The notes below the pieces were generated by a model. It worked only from the letters and a program-made list of their open reading frames with translations, did no database searches and had not been told where the DNA came from. This document shows positions 50,635 through 59,818 of a stretch of DNA of 64,000 nucleotides, in pieces (position 1 is the first letter of the stretch; every line of letters begins with the position of its first letter). The position numbers and the translations under genes are program-made. Source of the DNA: Microvirga soli (lineage in GTDB: Bacteria > Pseudomonadota > Alphaproteobacteria > Rhizobiales > Beijerinckiaceae); NCBI RefSeq assembly GCF_016734765.1, contig NZ_JAERQE010000003.1, positions 62,001-126,000 of the forward strand. The letters run 5' to 3'.

Positions 50635-51867
50635 TCACTCTCTTCTCAACGCCTCGATAGGATCGAGCTTCGCCGCGCGCTGCGCAGGATAGAACCCGAA
50701 GAAGATGCCGACCAGTGCCGAGAAGCCCACGGCCATGAGGATGGCGTTCGTCGATACAAGCGAGGGCCAGCCGGCGAGCTGGGCCACGAGATAGGCAGCA
50801 CCCGCGCCGAGCGCGATGCCGAGTGCGCCGCCGATGGTGGAAAGCGTGGTTGCCTCGATGAGGAACTGGCTGAGGATGTCACGCGGGCGGGCACCGACCG
50901 CGAGCCGCAGACCGATCTCGCGGGTGCGCTCGGTCACCGAGACCAGCATGATATTCATGATGCCGATGCCACCGACGAGCAGCGACACGGCGGCGACGGC
51001 GGCGAGCAGCATGGAGAGCGTGTTGGCGGAAGCGGTCGCGGTGTTGGCAATCTCGGTCAGGTTGCGGATCGAGAAATCGTCCTCCTGCTCTCCGATGATC
51101 CGATGGCGCTGCCGTAGCAACGCCGTCATGGTCTCGATCCCGGGCTCGATGTCGCTCTCATTGGCGAACTTGACGAAGATCGATCCGACGGAGCGGTCCT
51201 TGGCGTAGTTGCGGCCGATCACCCGGCGGCGACCGGTGTCGAGCGGCACGAAGACCACATCGTCCTGGTCCTGCCCGAAAGCCGACTGACCCTTCGGCGC
51301 CATCACGCCGATCACGCGGAACGGCACGTTGCGCACGCGTACGATCTGGTCGATGGGTTCGTCCTCGCCGAAGAGATTGCGGGCGACCGTCTGTCCGAGA
51401 AGGATGACGATGTCGCCGCGGCGCACCTCCTCAGGATCGAAGGTGCGTCCGGTGGCGACATCCCATTCGCGAGCGGAGAACCAGTCGAGGTCGATACCGT
51501 AGATCCGCGTGCCCCAGTTGCTGCCGCCCGCCACCACCTGCGCGCCGCCCTGCACGAAGGGAGCTGCCGCCACCACGCCGTCGATCTCTCGCCGGATCGC
51601 CCGTGCGTCCTCGTCGGTCAGCGATGAGGCCGCGCCTGCTCCGAGACGCGCTCCGCCCTGTGTCACGTTGCCGGGCGTGACGATTGCGAGGTTAGCGCCG
51701 AGCGAGCGGATCTGGCTGTCGACGAGATTGCGCGCGCCCGAGCCGATCGCCACCATGGCGATGACGGCCGCGACGCCGATCACGATGCCCAGCATGGTGA
51801 GCAGGCTGCGCAGGGCATTGGCCATGATGGCGGAAAACGCGGAGCGGATCGCCTCCATCCATCTCAT
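50635..51867 (-). CDS. MacB-like ABC efflux membrane subunit
   Basis: Type VII ABC transporter membrane protein of 410 residues. It has an N-terminal helix ([22 protein letters not shown]), a large periplasmic domain (about 45-280) and three C-terminal helices with the FtsX-family motif [20 protein letters not shown]. The ATPase is a separate gene upstream, overlapped by four bases, rather than fused as in E. coli MacB. With the adaptor gene it forms a MacAB-type efflux system. The substrate (macrolide, peptide or envelope lipid) is unknown. No outer-membrane partner is present. Confidence 0.88.
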   Translation of the reverse strand: MRWMEAIRSAFSAIMANALRSLLTMLGIVIGVAAVIAMVAIGSGARNLVDSQIRSLGANLAIVTPGNVTQGGARLGAGAASSLTDEDARAIRREIDGVVAAAPFVQGGAQVVAGGSNWGTRIYGIDLDWFSAREWDVATGRTFDPEEVRRGDIVILLGQTVARNLFGEDEPIDQIVRVRNVPFRVIGVMAPKGQSAFGQDQDDVVFVPLDTGRRRVIGRNYAKDRSVGSIFVKFANESDIEPGIETMTALLRQRHRIIGEQEDDFSIRNLTEIANTATASANTLSMLLAAVAAVSLLVGGIGIMNIMLVSVTERTREIGLRLAVGARPRDILSQFLIEATTLSTIGGALGIALGAGAAYLVAQLAGWPSLVSTNAILMAVGFSALVGIFFGFYPAQRAAKLDPIEALRRE

Positions 51868-52586
51868 TCGGCTGCCTCCGGTGCGAGATCGCGCGCGTCG
51901 ACAGGCGTCTGACGATGATCTTCCATCACGCGTCCATCGCGAAAGCGGACGAGGCGGTGCGCGTGTCGCCCCACCTCTGCATCGTGCGTCACGAGCACGA
52001 TGGTGACGCCCTCGCGGTTGAGTTCCTGAAACAGGGCCATGATCTCGTTGGCCGTGCGGCTGTCGAGGGCGCCGGTGGGTTCGTCGGCGAGCAGGAGGCT
52101 CGGGCTGTTGACGAGGGCGCGGGCAATCGCCACGCGCTGTTGCTGCCCACCGGAGAGTTGCATAGGCCGGTGATGGGCGCGGTCCGCAAGACCAACGCGG
52201 CCGAGCGCCTGCAAGGCGCGCTCGCGGCGGGTCCTGCGGTCGAAGCCGGCATAGATCATCGGCAACTCCACATTGCCCAGGGCGTCGACACGCGGCAGCA
52301 GGTTGAACTGCTGGAACACGAAGCCGATCTCGCGGTTGCGCAGGCGCGCCAACCCGGCGGCATCGAGGCTCTCGACCGCGGTGCCGGCAAGCCGGTACTG
52401 GCCGCCCGTCGGCCGGTCGAGGCAGCCGATCAGATTCATGAAGGTGGATTTACCCGAACCCGAAGGTCCCATGACGGCGACGAAATCACCTTGGTCGATA
52501 TCGAGCGACACGCTGTCGAGCGCCACGACGCGTCCGGCATCGAGGTCGTAGATCCGGCTGAGATCGCGCGTTTCGATGAGAGCCAC
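51864..52586 (-). CDS. ABC efflux ATPase (MacB/LolD type)
   Basis: Cytoplasmic ATPase of 240 residues in the LolD/MacB class. Walker A GPSGSGKS is near residues 40-47, the signature LSGGQQQRV near 144, Walker [14 protein letters not shown] near 165 and the switch histidine in VTHDAEVG near 199. All catalytic motifs are intact. The stop overlaps the membrane-subunit start by four bases. The adaptor gene ends nine bases upstream, giving the order adaptor, ATPase, membrane subunit. Confidence 0.92.
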   Translation of the reverse strand: MALIETRDLSRIYDLDAGRVVALDSVSLDIDQGDFVAVMGPSGSGKSTFMNLIGCLDRPTGGQYRLAGTAVESLDAAGLARLRNREIGFVFQQFNLLPRVDALGNVELPMIYAGFDRRTRRERALQALGRVGLADRAHHRPMQLSGGQQQRVAIARALVNSPSLLLADEPTGALDSRTANEIMALFQELNREGVTIVLVTHDAEVGRHAHRLVRFRDGRVMEDHRQTPVDARDLAPEAAE

Positions 52587-52595
52587 GGCGCGTTC

Positions 52596-54110
52596 CTAGA
52601 ACATCCGCGGCGGACGCGGGCGGCGGTTGGTGGCGCCGTTCTGATCGTCTGCCGCATCAGCACGCGGCGCACCGATGATGACGGCAGCACCTTCCTGGAG
52701 GTCGCTACGAAGAAGCTCCGTGTACGCTCCATCCGTCACGCCCAGCCGAACGGGTATGGGCTGCGGATTGCCGTCGGGCCCGACACCGTAGATGCGCGCC
52801 CTAGCGCCTTCGTCCTGAATGGACTCGGCCTGTTCGCCACGTGGCCTTCGCCGCGGTCCTTGGCCATCCGCTGCTGTGCCTGTTCTATCGCCGTTACCAG
52901 CCTGCTCATCCTGCGGGCGACGCCGACGCCTTGGCATCTCGCCATCCGGCGCGCCGTCTCTCGTCTCGGTTGTTGCCATCGTGATGGCGGGGCGGAAGCG
53001 CAAAGCCGCATTCGGAATGCGCAGCACGTCCTCACGCTCGTCGGTGATGATCTGGAGATTGGCCGTCATGCCGGGCAGCAGTGCCTGATCCTGATTGCGA
53101 ACGCTGATAACCGCCGTGTAGGTGACCACATTCTGCACCGTCTGCGCGGCCAGACGCACCATGCGCACCCGGCCATCGAAGGTGCGGTTCGGATAGGCGT
53201 TGACCGTGAAGGAGACCTTCTGTCCTTCCTTGAGGCGGCCCACATCCGCCTCGTCGATATTGGCGTAGATGTCGATCTCGCTCAGGTCCTGCGCGATGGT
53301 GAACAGGGTCGGCGCCGAGAGCGAGGCGGCGACTGTCTGGCCGAGTTCGATGTCGCGCTTCACCACCACGCCGTCGACCGGCGACTTGATCTCCGTGCGG
53401 GCAAGATCGATCTCGATGTCCCTGAGCTTGGCCTGCCGCTGCAGGATGATCGCTTCGGCGGATTTGACATTCGCTTCCGACAGCGCGAGATCGGCTTTCA
53501 GCCCGAGCGTCTCGGCCTGGTTCGATGCGATCTGCGCATCGGCAGAGGCGAGGTTCGCGGTTTGAATGTCAACCTGGGTGCGGGCCTGCTCGAGCGCCGT
53601 CTGCGTTCCCACCGCGCGGGCGTTGAGTTCCGTCTGCCGCTCGCTACCACGCCGGGCCTCCTCCAGCTGGGCCTGCGTGCGTTCACGCTGTGCCCGAAGG
53701 TCGGCAGCCTGCGCTTCGGCGCGCTGAAGCGCGGAGCGGGCCTTGTCGATCTGGGCGCGCTTGGTGTCGAGATCGGCCCTCGCCTGGGCAAGGTCTGCCA
53801 GCGCCGCATCCCGGCGCGACTTGATCTGCTCCCCATAGAGCCGGGCCACCACCTGGCCTTCCTTCACGGGCGTGTTGTAGTCGGCCAGGATCTCGACCAC
53901 CTGCCCGGACAGTTGCGAGCCCACGAGTACCGTCGTGACGGGATTGAGCGTCCCCGTGGCGCGCACGCTGGCGATGATCGGCCCGCGATCGACCGTGGCG
54001 AGACGATAGGCCTGGGCCGAGGCATTGCCGCCTGTCGGCTTCCACAGCACGAAGCCGGCGCCTCCTGCCACCAGAACAATGACGATCAGCCACAACGAGA
54101 CGCGACGCAC
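52596..54110 (-). CDS. MacA-like periplasmic adaptor protein (RND/HlyD type)
   Basis: Membrane-fusion protein of 504 residues with one N-terminal membrane anchor (about 6-23). The lipoyl halves flank a long coiled-coil hairpin (about 95-235) rich in Ala, Gln, Arg and Glu. Beta-barrel and membrane-proximal domains follow. Residues about 380-436 are an insertion rich in Arg, Gly, Asp and Gln, probably disordered, within the membrane-proximal domain; usual MacA proteins are near 370-400 residues. The tail is again Arg/Pro-rich. It links the ATPase/membrane subunits to an outer-membrane channel coded elsewhere. Confidence 0.87.
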   Translation of the reverse strand: MRRVSLWLIVIVLVAGGAGFVLWKPTGGNASAQAYRLATVDRGPIIASVRATGTLNPVTTVLVGSQLSGQVVEILADYNTPVKEGQVVARLYGEQIKSRRDAALADLAQARADLDTKRAQIDKARSALQRAEAQAADLRAQRERTQAQLEEARRGSERQTELNARAVGTQTALEQARTQVDIQTANLASADAQIASNQAETLGLKADLALSEANVKSAEAIILQRQAKLRDIEIDLARTEIKSPVDGVVVKRDIELGQTVAASLSAPTLFTIAQDLSEIDIYANIDEADVGRLKEGQKVSFTVNAYPNRTFDGRVRMVRLAAQTVQNVVTYTAVISVRNQDQALLPGMTANLQIITDEREDVLRIPNAALRFRPAITMATTETRDGAPDGEMPRRRRRPQDEQAGNGDRTGTAADGQGPRRRPRGEQAESIQDEGARARIYGVGPDGNPQPIPVRLGVTDGAYTELLRSDLQEGAAVIIGAPRADAADDQNGATNRRPRPPRMF

Positions 54111-54191
54111 CCGACAACCCTCAGCAAGACATGACCCTTCATGCGGAGCGATTGTGGCCGATTTCCTATAGCGTTGCGAGTTAACTCTTTG

Positions 54192-54959
54192 TCATGTGCC
54201 GACCTGCGGCCGGGCTGCGATCAGGTTGCGCAGGGTCATGATGGTGGAGGCATCGGCCACGCCGTCCACGCGCTCGGGGCGGAAATGGCGTTGGAAGGCA
54301 GTCACCACCTTCTCCGTATCCTCGTCGAAGACGCCGTTGATCTTCAGACCGTAGCCGTACATCACGAGCATGGCCTGCAGCGCTTCGATGGGCATGCCCT
54401 GGTCGCCGCGTGAGAAGAAGCGGCCATCACTCGCGGCAGCCGGCGCAACCCAGTGGCCGACCCCCGCCTCATGCAGGGTCTTCCAGGGAAAGAGCTCGCC
54501 AGGGTCGACCTTGCGGCCGGGCGCTACATCCGAATGGGCCAGCACGCGGGTGGCCGGGATGCGCCAGCGGGTGACGATGTCCTTGGTGAGGGCTGCCACG
54601 CTCTCGATCTGCCCGTCAGGGAACGGCGGCAGGCCGCCCGGGTGGCCGGGATTGGCGATCTCGATCCCGATGGAGGACGAGTTGATGTCGGTCTCCCCGT
54701 CCCAGGAGGAGAGGCCCGCATGCCACGCCCGCCGCGATTCCGGCACCAGCTGCAGCACGCGTCCGTCGCCGAACACGAAATAATGGGCCGAGACCTGCGA
54801 GACCGGATTGCACAGCCACTGCAGCGCTTCGCCCTCGTCCGGCATGCCCGTGTAATGGAGGATGAGCATGGTGGGGCGCCGGCCGTCCTTGCGCTCCCCG
54901 TGATTAGGGGAGGGAAACACCTTCGTGGCGACGGGGCTCTCCGGTGTCAGCGCGCTCAT
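54192..54959 (-). CDS. N-acetylmuramoyl-L-alanine amidase (AmpD type) with peptidoglycan-binding domain
   Basis: Amidase_2 protein of 255 residues that cuts the muramic acid-L-alanine bond in murein or in recycled muropeptides. Zinc ligands are visible: ILHYTGM (first His), the Glu-bearing IGIEIANPG, the second His in LAHSDVAPGRKVDPG and the catalytic Asp in the same segment. A C-terminal peptidoglycan-binding domain follows (about 180-250). No signal peptide is seen, as in AmpD. The ATG at 54959 has AGGTGA upstream. It lies four bases after the DnaJ/TerB gene. Confidence 0.9.
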   Translation of the reverse strand: MSALTPESPVATKVFPSPNHGERKDGRRPTMLILHYTGMPDEGEALQWLCNPVSQVSAHYFVFGDGRVLQLVPESRRAWHAGLSSWDGETDINSSSIGIEIANPGHPGGLPPFPDGQIESVAALTKDIVTRWRIPATRVLAHSDVAPGRKVDPGELFPWKTLHEAGVGHWVAPAAASDGRFFSRGDQGMPIEALQAMLVMYGYGLKINGVFDEDTEKVVTAFQRHFRPERVDGVADASTIMTLRNLIAARPQVGT

Positions 54960-54963
54960 ACGG

Positions 54964-55689
54964 TCACCTGATATTGCGCTTTGCGGCGACACGTTCCCAG
55001 GCCGCATTGATGGCGGCCACACGCTCGGTGGCGATCTTCACGGCCTCCGGCGGCAGGCCGCGGGCGATCTCCCGGTCAGGATGGTTCTCGGCGACGAGCC
55101 GGCGGTAGTGCCGCTTCAACTCCTCGTCGCTCATGCTCCGGTCGGCCTTGAGGATGAGGTAGGGATCGTCCTTGCGCTGGACGTGGCGAGCCGCGATGCC
55201 CTCGAAATCTACGTCCGAGAAGGCGAAGATCGTCGCCACATCCTTGAGATAGGCATATTCAGCTTCGTGTACGGCCTCGTCCGCCTTGGCGATGTGGAAC
55301 AGGCCATCGATCACGTTTTCAAGAAGCGCCGGCTCTTCCTTGAACTCCTCGTGGATCTGGCGGGCATAAGCCTCGAATCCGTCCGAGGTCTGCATGGCGA
55401 GGTTGAACAGGCGCTCCACCCTGTCGTGCTCGCTGTCCGGCACCTCGACAATCTGCTCGAAGGCACGAACCTCCACGTCGACCACGACGCCGTCGGCCTT
55501 CGCCATCTTGGCGGCGAGCGCCACGAGACCCATGGTGAACATGACGTCGCGCGGCGGCTTTCCGAACAAAGCGCCTTCACGATCGACGAGAACATGGCCG
55601 GCCACCCCGCCCAGGAGAGCACCGATCGGCCCGCCAAACGCGAGGCCTATGCCTGCGCCTCCGAGCTTACCCCAAATCGACTGAATCAT
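54964..55689 (-). CDS. DnaJ-domain co-chaperone with TerB-like domain (DjlA-like)
   Basis: Protein of 241 residues. An N-terminal Gly-rich segment (about 5-35, GGAGIGLAFGGPIGALLGGVAGH) may anchor in the membrane. A TerB-like helical domain follows (about 45-150), and a J domain at the C-terminus (about 170-235) contains the HPD motif in AENHPD. The domain order is that of DjlA, which stimulates DnaK at the inner membrane. The ATG at 55689 is chosen; a longer frame upstream does not look coding. It precedes the amidase by four bases. Confidence 0.88.
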   Translation of the reverse strand: MIQSIWGKLGGAGIGLAFGGPIGALLGGVAGHVLVDREGALFGKPPRDVMFTMGLVALAAKMAKADGVVVDVEVRAFEQIVEVPDSEHDRVERLFNLAMQTSDGFEAYARQIHEEFKEEPALLENVIDGLFHIAKADEAVHEAEYAYLKDVATIFAFSDVDFEGIAARHVQRKDDPYLILKADRSMSDEELKRHYRRLVAENHPDREIARGLPPEAVKIATERVAAINAAWERVAAKRNIR

Positions 55690-55728
55690 CTTGAAAACAG
55701 TCGTACGCTCAAGTGCAGGCAAAAGAAA

Positions 55729-55753
55729 AGGGGCCGAGAATGCCTCGGCCCCT
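55729..55753 (-). terminator. Rho-independent terminator after the glycine-zipper lipoprotein gene
   Basis: A perfect 10-base stem (AGGGGCCGAG with CTCGGCCCCT) over a 5-base loop; on the minus strand it is followed by TTTTCTTTT. It separates the lipoprotein gene from the DnaJ-domain gene. Confidence 0.9.
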
Positions 55754-55775
55754 ATAAATTTGCCCGTGAGCGGGA

Positions 55776-56054
55776 TTAGCGGCAGTACACGTTGCCGTAG
55801 ACGTCCTGATAGGTGCCGTAGGGGCATGCCGGACCGCGCGGAGCTGTCGAAGCACCCACGATCGCGCCACCGGCGCCACCGATGGCCGCACCGGCCAGAG
55901 CGCCGCCTGCCGAACCGGTCGCTGCGCCGCCGATGGCTGCGCCAGCAAGGCCGCCGATGGCAGCGCCGCCAACTGCACGCTCGCCAGGAGTATTGCATGC
56001 TGCCATCGAGAGGGTGAGGGCACCGGCGGCAATGGCTGTCATGATCTTCTTCAT
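55776..56054 (-). CDS. Small glycine-zipper lipoprotein
   Basis: Protein of 92 residues. The signal sequence MKKIMTAIAAGALTLSMAAC ends in a lipobox with the modified Cys at residue 20. Residues about 28-68 are a glycine zipper (repeats of GxxxG with Ala), able to insert in or pack on a membrane. The end has two more cysteines in a CPYG...VYCR pattern. It is probably an outer-membrane lipoprotein of the OmpA-like/17-kDa antigen type. The function is unknown. It has its own terminator. Confidence 0.85.
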   Translation of the reverse strand: MKKIMTAIAAGALTLSMAACNTPGERAVGGAAIGGLAGAAIGGAATGSAGGALAGAAIGGAGGAIVGASTAPRGPACPYGTYQDVYGNVYCR

Positions 56055-56313
56055 GGAGGCTTCCCTGTTGTTGAGCGGGCTAGAGGCAGCCCTGTTAGCT
56101 TGACCTTACGCTCTCGCCAACTCCTGTGCGGAGAAAGAGTTCCTCCAAGGCCATGAGTTGGCAGAAAATTCAGAGCCCCTGCGAGGCTAGAATCATGGCC
56201 ACAAAGCCAAGCACCGTAGAGGGGACACGGTCAAGCTTGAACGAATTCTGAACAAAAATGCGGCGGCCGACGCCACACCTTCGCCTTATTTCACCGCCAA
56301 CCAGCGCGCCCTC

Positions 56314-57132
56314 ATGCTTATGGCCAGCTGGAGTTTCGGTTTGACTTGGCAACACTTCCTTAGAACGCTGGCAATTGCAGGCTTTGGCGCAGCAGCGCTC
56401 GTCGTGGCTTCACAGGCTCGGGCCAATGGGGGCGAGAGTGCGCCGATCTCTCCCGATCAGGCTGAGCAGTTCCTTGGTGCCGCCGCGGCTGAAGCGGCGG
56501 CCTTCGCCCAGGAGGAAGCCGCCGCTTCTGCCGTTGAGGAGCCGGAGCAGGACCCCAAGGCTGCAGGCAAGAAGAAACCGAAAGAGGCTGCGGCGTCCAA
56601 GCCCGCCAAGCCTCAGGTGGCCAAGGCGGAGCAGGCGCAACCTGAGAAGGTCGAAAAGCGAGCCGCCGGGCCGGAAGAGGCGGATCAGCAGACCGCATCC
56701 TTGCCTGTGCCTTTGATCGCCTCAGGGTCCAAGGCTCGCATGTCCGACGCAACGCGCGCCATCGCGCTCAAGCCCCTCATCGCCCGCTATGCCACGGAGA
56801 ATGGCCTGCCTTACGAGTTGGCCGATGCCGTGATCCGGATCGAGAGCCGCTACAATGCCGGTGCCCGCAACGGCCCGAACATGGGCCTCACCCAGATCAA
56901 TGTCCGCACGGCTCAATCGCTGGGCTACAAGGGCGATGCGGCCGGCCTTCTGGAGGCGGAAACCAACCTGCGCTTTGGCCTCAAGTACCTGGCTACCGCC
57001 TACAAGCTCGCAGGCGGCGATACCTGCGGGACGATCCTGCGCTACCAGTTCGGCCACCGCACCCAGACCATGACGGCGGCGTCGCGAGCCTATTGCGCCA
57101 AGGTGAAGGTGATCACGGCGGCAGCTGAATGA
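56314..57132 (+). CDS. Lytic transglycosylase (SLT domain) with Ala/Lys/Glu-rich linker
   Basis: Exported murein hydrolase of 272 residues. A signal or anchor sequence (about 5-38, ending near SQARA) is followed by a low-complexity linker rich in Ala, Glu and Lys (about 50-130), then a soluble lytic transglycosylase domain (about 150-265). The catalytic glutamate is in IRIESRYN, followed by GLTQINVRTAQSLGY. The starts at 56314 and 56320 are both possible. It precedes rnpB and the murein operon in the same direction. Confidence 0.87.
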   Translation: MLMASWSFGLTWQHFLRTLAIAGFGAAALVVASQARANGGESAPISPDQAEQFLGAAAAEAAAFAQEEAAASAVEEPEQDPKAAGKKKPKEAAASKPAKPQVAKAEQAQPEKVEKRAAGPEEADQQTASLPVPLIASGSKARMSDATRAIALKPLIARYATENGLPYELADAVIRIESRYNAGARNGPNMGLTQINVRTAQSLGYKGDAAGLLEAETNLRFGLKYLATAYKLAGGDTCGTILRYQFGHRTQTMTAASRAYCAKVKVITAAAE

Positions 57133-57177
57133 CGGCTCGCCCTTGACGGCAGGACCCGTTTGGCACCACATCCGCCC

Positions 57178-57569
<392 letters not shown>

Positions 57570-57600
57570 CCCACCTTTCCACAGGTTCGAAATTTGCAAA

Positions 57601-57626
57601 AAGCGGAGCAAACCTTTGCTCCGCTT
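57601..57626 (+). terminator. Hairpin after rnpB
   Basis: AAGCGGAGCAAA and TTTGCTCCGCTT form a perfect 12-base inverted repeat about 30 bases after the RNA. No long T run follows, but its place suits termination of rnpB. Confidence 0.7.
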
Positions 57627-57697
57627 ACGATTCATTAACCGTAAATGCGTCTCATGGAGAACGCATGCCATCAGGCCTGTGCTCCCTCTCCGTTCCG

Positions 57698-57736
57698 TTG
57701 ACGACCATTATATCCCATGTTATCCCAAACCATCCC
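57698..57736 (+). promoter_or_regulatory. mra promoter with three MraZ boxes
   Basis: TTGACG (57698-57703) is a good -35 box; 17 bases later TATCCC could be the -10. ATCCC recurs at 57712, 57722 and 57732, exactly ten bases apart. Read on the other strand this is TGGGA/CGGGA spaced by five, the known layout of MraZ operators. The boxes overlap the promoter, so MraZ should repress its own operon. The first gene, mraZ, starts about 150 bases later; the rest of 57627-57882 shows no gene. Confidence 0.75.
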
Positions 57737-57882
57737 GTCGACGGTGTCTTCCGAAGAGGGCGTCAAGCACCCGAGAAGTGCTGGCGTACTGCTTCTGAAA
57801 GTAGCGTCACCACCGACAACGGGTGGCAGGTCCTCAGGATCTGCCGGGGGGCTGACAATCAGGAGCGTGCGAGCTGCGGCCA

Positions 57883-58380
57883 ATGAACCGCTTCGTGTCC
57901 AATTTCACCAACAAGTTGGATTCGAAGGGTCGCGTCTCGATCCCCGCATCCTTCAGGGCCGTGTTGGCCCGGGATGGATTCGAGGGGCTCTACGTGCATC
58001 CGGCGCTCGATGCGCCGGCGCTGGACGCAGGCGGCAACGTGCTTCTGAACGAGATCGATGCGTTCTTGTCGACGCTGTCGCCCTATTCGGACGAGCGGGA
58101 TCAGCTGTCGACGGCATTGTTCGGGACCAGCGAGATTCTGAAGGTCGATCCGGAGGGGCGTGTCATCCTGACGGATACAGTAAAAGTGCATGCCGGGATC
58201 GGCGATACGGTGACGTTCGTCGGACTTGGTCACAAGTTCCAGATTTGGGAGCCCGAACGCTTCCGTGCGCACTTGGAGGAGGCGCGCACGAAGGTCCGAG
58301 ACCTGAAGAAGGCGTTGGGAAACCGAGGTCTGGAGCCAAGGCTAGTGCAGAACACCTCACCAGGAGTACGGGAACGATGA
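57883..58380 (+). CDS. mraZ: MraZ transcriptional regulator
   Basis: DNA-binding protein of 165 residues, a ring-forming repressor of the division and cell-wall operon. Two AbrB-like MraZ repeats are visible, with the motifs [11 protein letters not shown] near residue 16 and [11 protein letters not shown] near residue 92. The ATG at 57883 gives [13 protein letters not shown]. It is the first gene of the operon and its probable operator lies about 150 bases upstream. The stop overlaps the rsmH start by four bases. Confidence 0.95.
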   Translation: MNRFVSNFTNKLDSKGRVSIPASFRAVLARDGFEGLYVHPALDAPALDAGGNVLLNEIDAFLSTLSPYSDERDQLSTALFGTSEILKVDPEGRVILTDTVKVHAGIGDTVTFVGLGHKFQIWEPERFRAHLEEARTKVRDLKKALGNRGLEPRLVQNTSPGVRER

Positions 58381-59426
58381 TGGGACGCGGCGACGGCCCA
58401 GGAGCCGGAGCCGCTGGCGGACCGTCCCGTCACGTTCCTGTTCTCCTGGCGGAGGTTGGCACGGCACTCGATGCAAAGCGCGGAGGCGTTTTCATCGACG
58501 GCACGTTCGGCGCGGGCGGCTACACGCGCGCCATTCTCGATGCCCATCCGCAGAACAGGGTGATCGCCATCGACCGCGATCCCGATGCGATCGCCGGCGG
58601 CGAAGCGCTTAGCGTCAAATTCAAGAAACGTCTGATGCTCGTACCGGGCCGCTTCGGCGACCTCGACGAGATTGCGCATGCGCAGGAGTTCGACAGCGTC
58701 GACGGCGTCGTGCTCGATATCGGCGTGTCGTCCATGCAGCTCGATCAGGCCGAACGCGGCTTCTCGTTCCGCAACGAGGGGCCGCTCGACATGCGCATGG
58801 AGCAGTCGGGCCCGAGCGCAGCGGACCTCGTCAACGAATCCTCCGAGGCCGAGCTCGCCGACATCTTCTACCATTACGGCGAGGAGCGGCGCGCCCGGGC
58901 GGTTGCGCGCGCGGTCATCGAAGCGCGTCGCCGTCAGCCTTTCGAGACCACGCGGCAACTTGCCGATCTCGTGGCTTCCCTGATTCGGCAGGAACCGAGC
59001 GGTATCCATCCCGCAACACGGGTGTTCCAGGGACTGCGCATTGCCGTCAACGACGAACTCGGCGAGCTGGCTCGCGCCTTGCACGCGGCCGAGCGCATCC
59101 TCAAGCCCGGCGGACGTCTCGTGGTGGTCACGTTCCATTCGCTCGAAGACCGGATCGTGAAGCAGTTCTTCGCCTCCCGCACCGGGCGTGCGCCCACGGG
59201 CTCGCGCCATCTGCCGACGGCAGAGGCGCCTGAGCCTACCTTTGACGCGATCACCCGCGGCCCCATCGCTCCGACCGAGCAGGAAATGGCACGCAATCCG
59301 CGGGCGCGTTCGGCGAAGCTGCGCGCAGGCGCACGCACGGACACGCCGGCGCAGGAGCCCTTGAGCGCCATCACCATGTTAGCCGAACTGCCGCAGACAG
59401 CCGAGAAAAAGGGAGGGCGCCGGTGA
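58377..59426 (+). CDS. rsmH: 16S rRNA (cytosine1402-N4)-methyltransferase
   Basis: SAM-dependent enzyme of 349 residues that methylates C1402 of 16S rRNA. The SAM motif [14 protein letters not shown] is near residue 42, the catalytic-loop motif [19 protein letters not shown] near residue 115 and the C-terminal [16 protein letters not shown] segment near residue 252. A Gly-rich N-terminal tail precedes the domain. The ATG at 58377 overlaps the mraZ stop (ATGA); the second ATG at 58380 is also possible. Its stop overlaps ftsL by four bases (GTGA). Confidence 0.95.
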   Translation: MMGRGDGPGAGAAGGPSRHVPVLLAEVGTALDAKRGGVFIDGTFGAGGYTRAILDAHPQNRVIAIDRDPDAIAGGEALSVKFKKRLMLVPGRFGDLDEIAHAQEFDSVDGVVLDIGVSSMQLDQAERGFSFRNEGPLDMRMEQSGPSAADLVNESSEAELADIFYHYGEERRARAVARAVIEARRRQPFETTRQLADLVASLIRQEPSGIHPATRVFQGLRIAVNDELGELARALHAAERILKPGGRLVVVTFHSLEDRIVKQFFASRTGRAPTGSRHLPTAEAPEPTFDAITRGPIAPTEQEMARNPRARSAKLRAGARTDTPAQEPLSAITMLAELPQTAEKKGGRR

Positions 59427-59818
59427 TCCGACTGCTCCATATCATCGCGATATCCGCCCTCATCGCATCGGCGGGCTACGCCTATTCGGTCAAGTACGAA
59501 ACCCTCTACTATGTGGAGCAGGTGGCGAAGCTGAAGTCGCAGGTCAGCCGCGAGCGCGAGGCCATCGCGGTGCTGCAGGCCGAGTGGCAGTATCTCGACC
59601 GTCCTGACCGTCTTCAGGAAGCCGCCGACAAACACCTCGACCTGCAGGCACTGAAGATCCAGCAGCTCGCGCGTCTTTCCGACCTGCCGAACCGGCCCTC
59701 CCGCGAGGACGAGATCGGCCGCAAGCTCGAAGCGCTCGGATTGCTTGAGCCGACATCGACCCCGAAGGACAGAAGTTCGGACGCCCGCACCCCGACGACT
59801 CAAACTCCGAAACGGTGA
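59423..59818 (+). CDS. ftsL: Cell division protein FtsL
   Basis: Small single-pass membrane protein of 131 residues in the divisome (FtsQLB complex). A short cytoplasmic end is followed by one hydrophobic helix (about 3-22) and a periplasmic coiled coil (about 30-75, with regular hydrophobic spacing). The last 40 residues are polar and probably disordered. The GTG start overlaps the rsmH stop by four bases and its own stop overlaps ftsI. Identification rests mainly on position and topology, as FtsL sequences vary widely. Confidence 0.88.
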   Translation: MIRLLHIIAISALIASAGYAYSVKYETLYYVEQVAKLKSQVSREREAIAVLQAEWQYLDRPDRLQEAADKHLDLQALKIQQLARLSDLPNRPSREDEIGRKLEALGLLEPTSTPKDRSSDARTPTTQTPKR

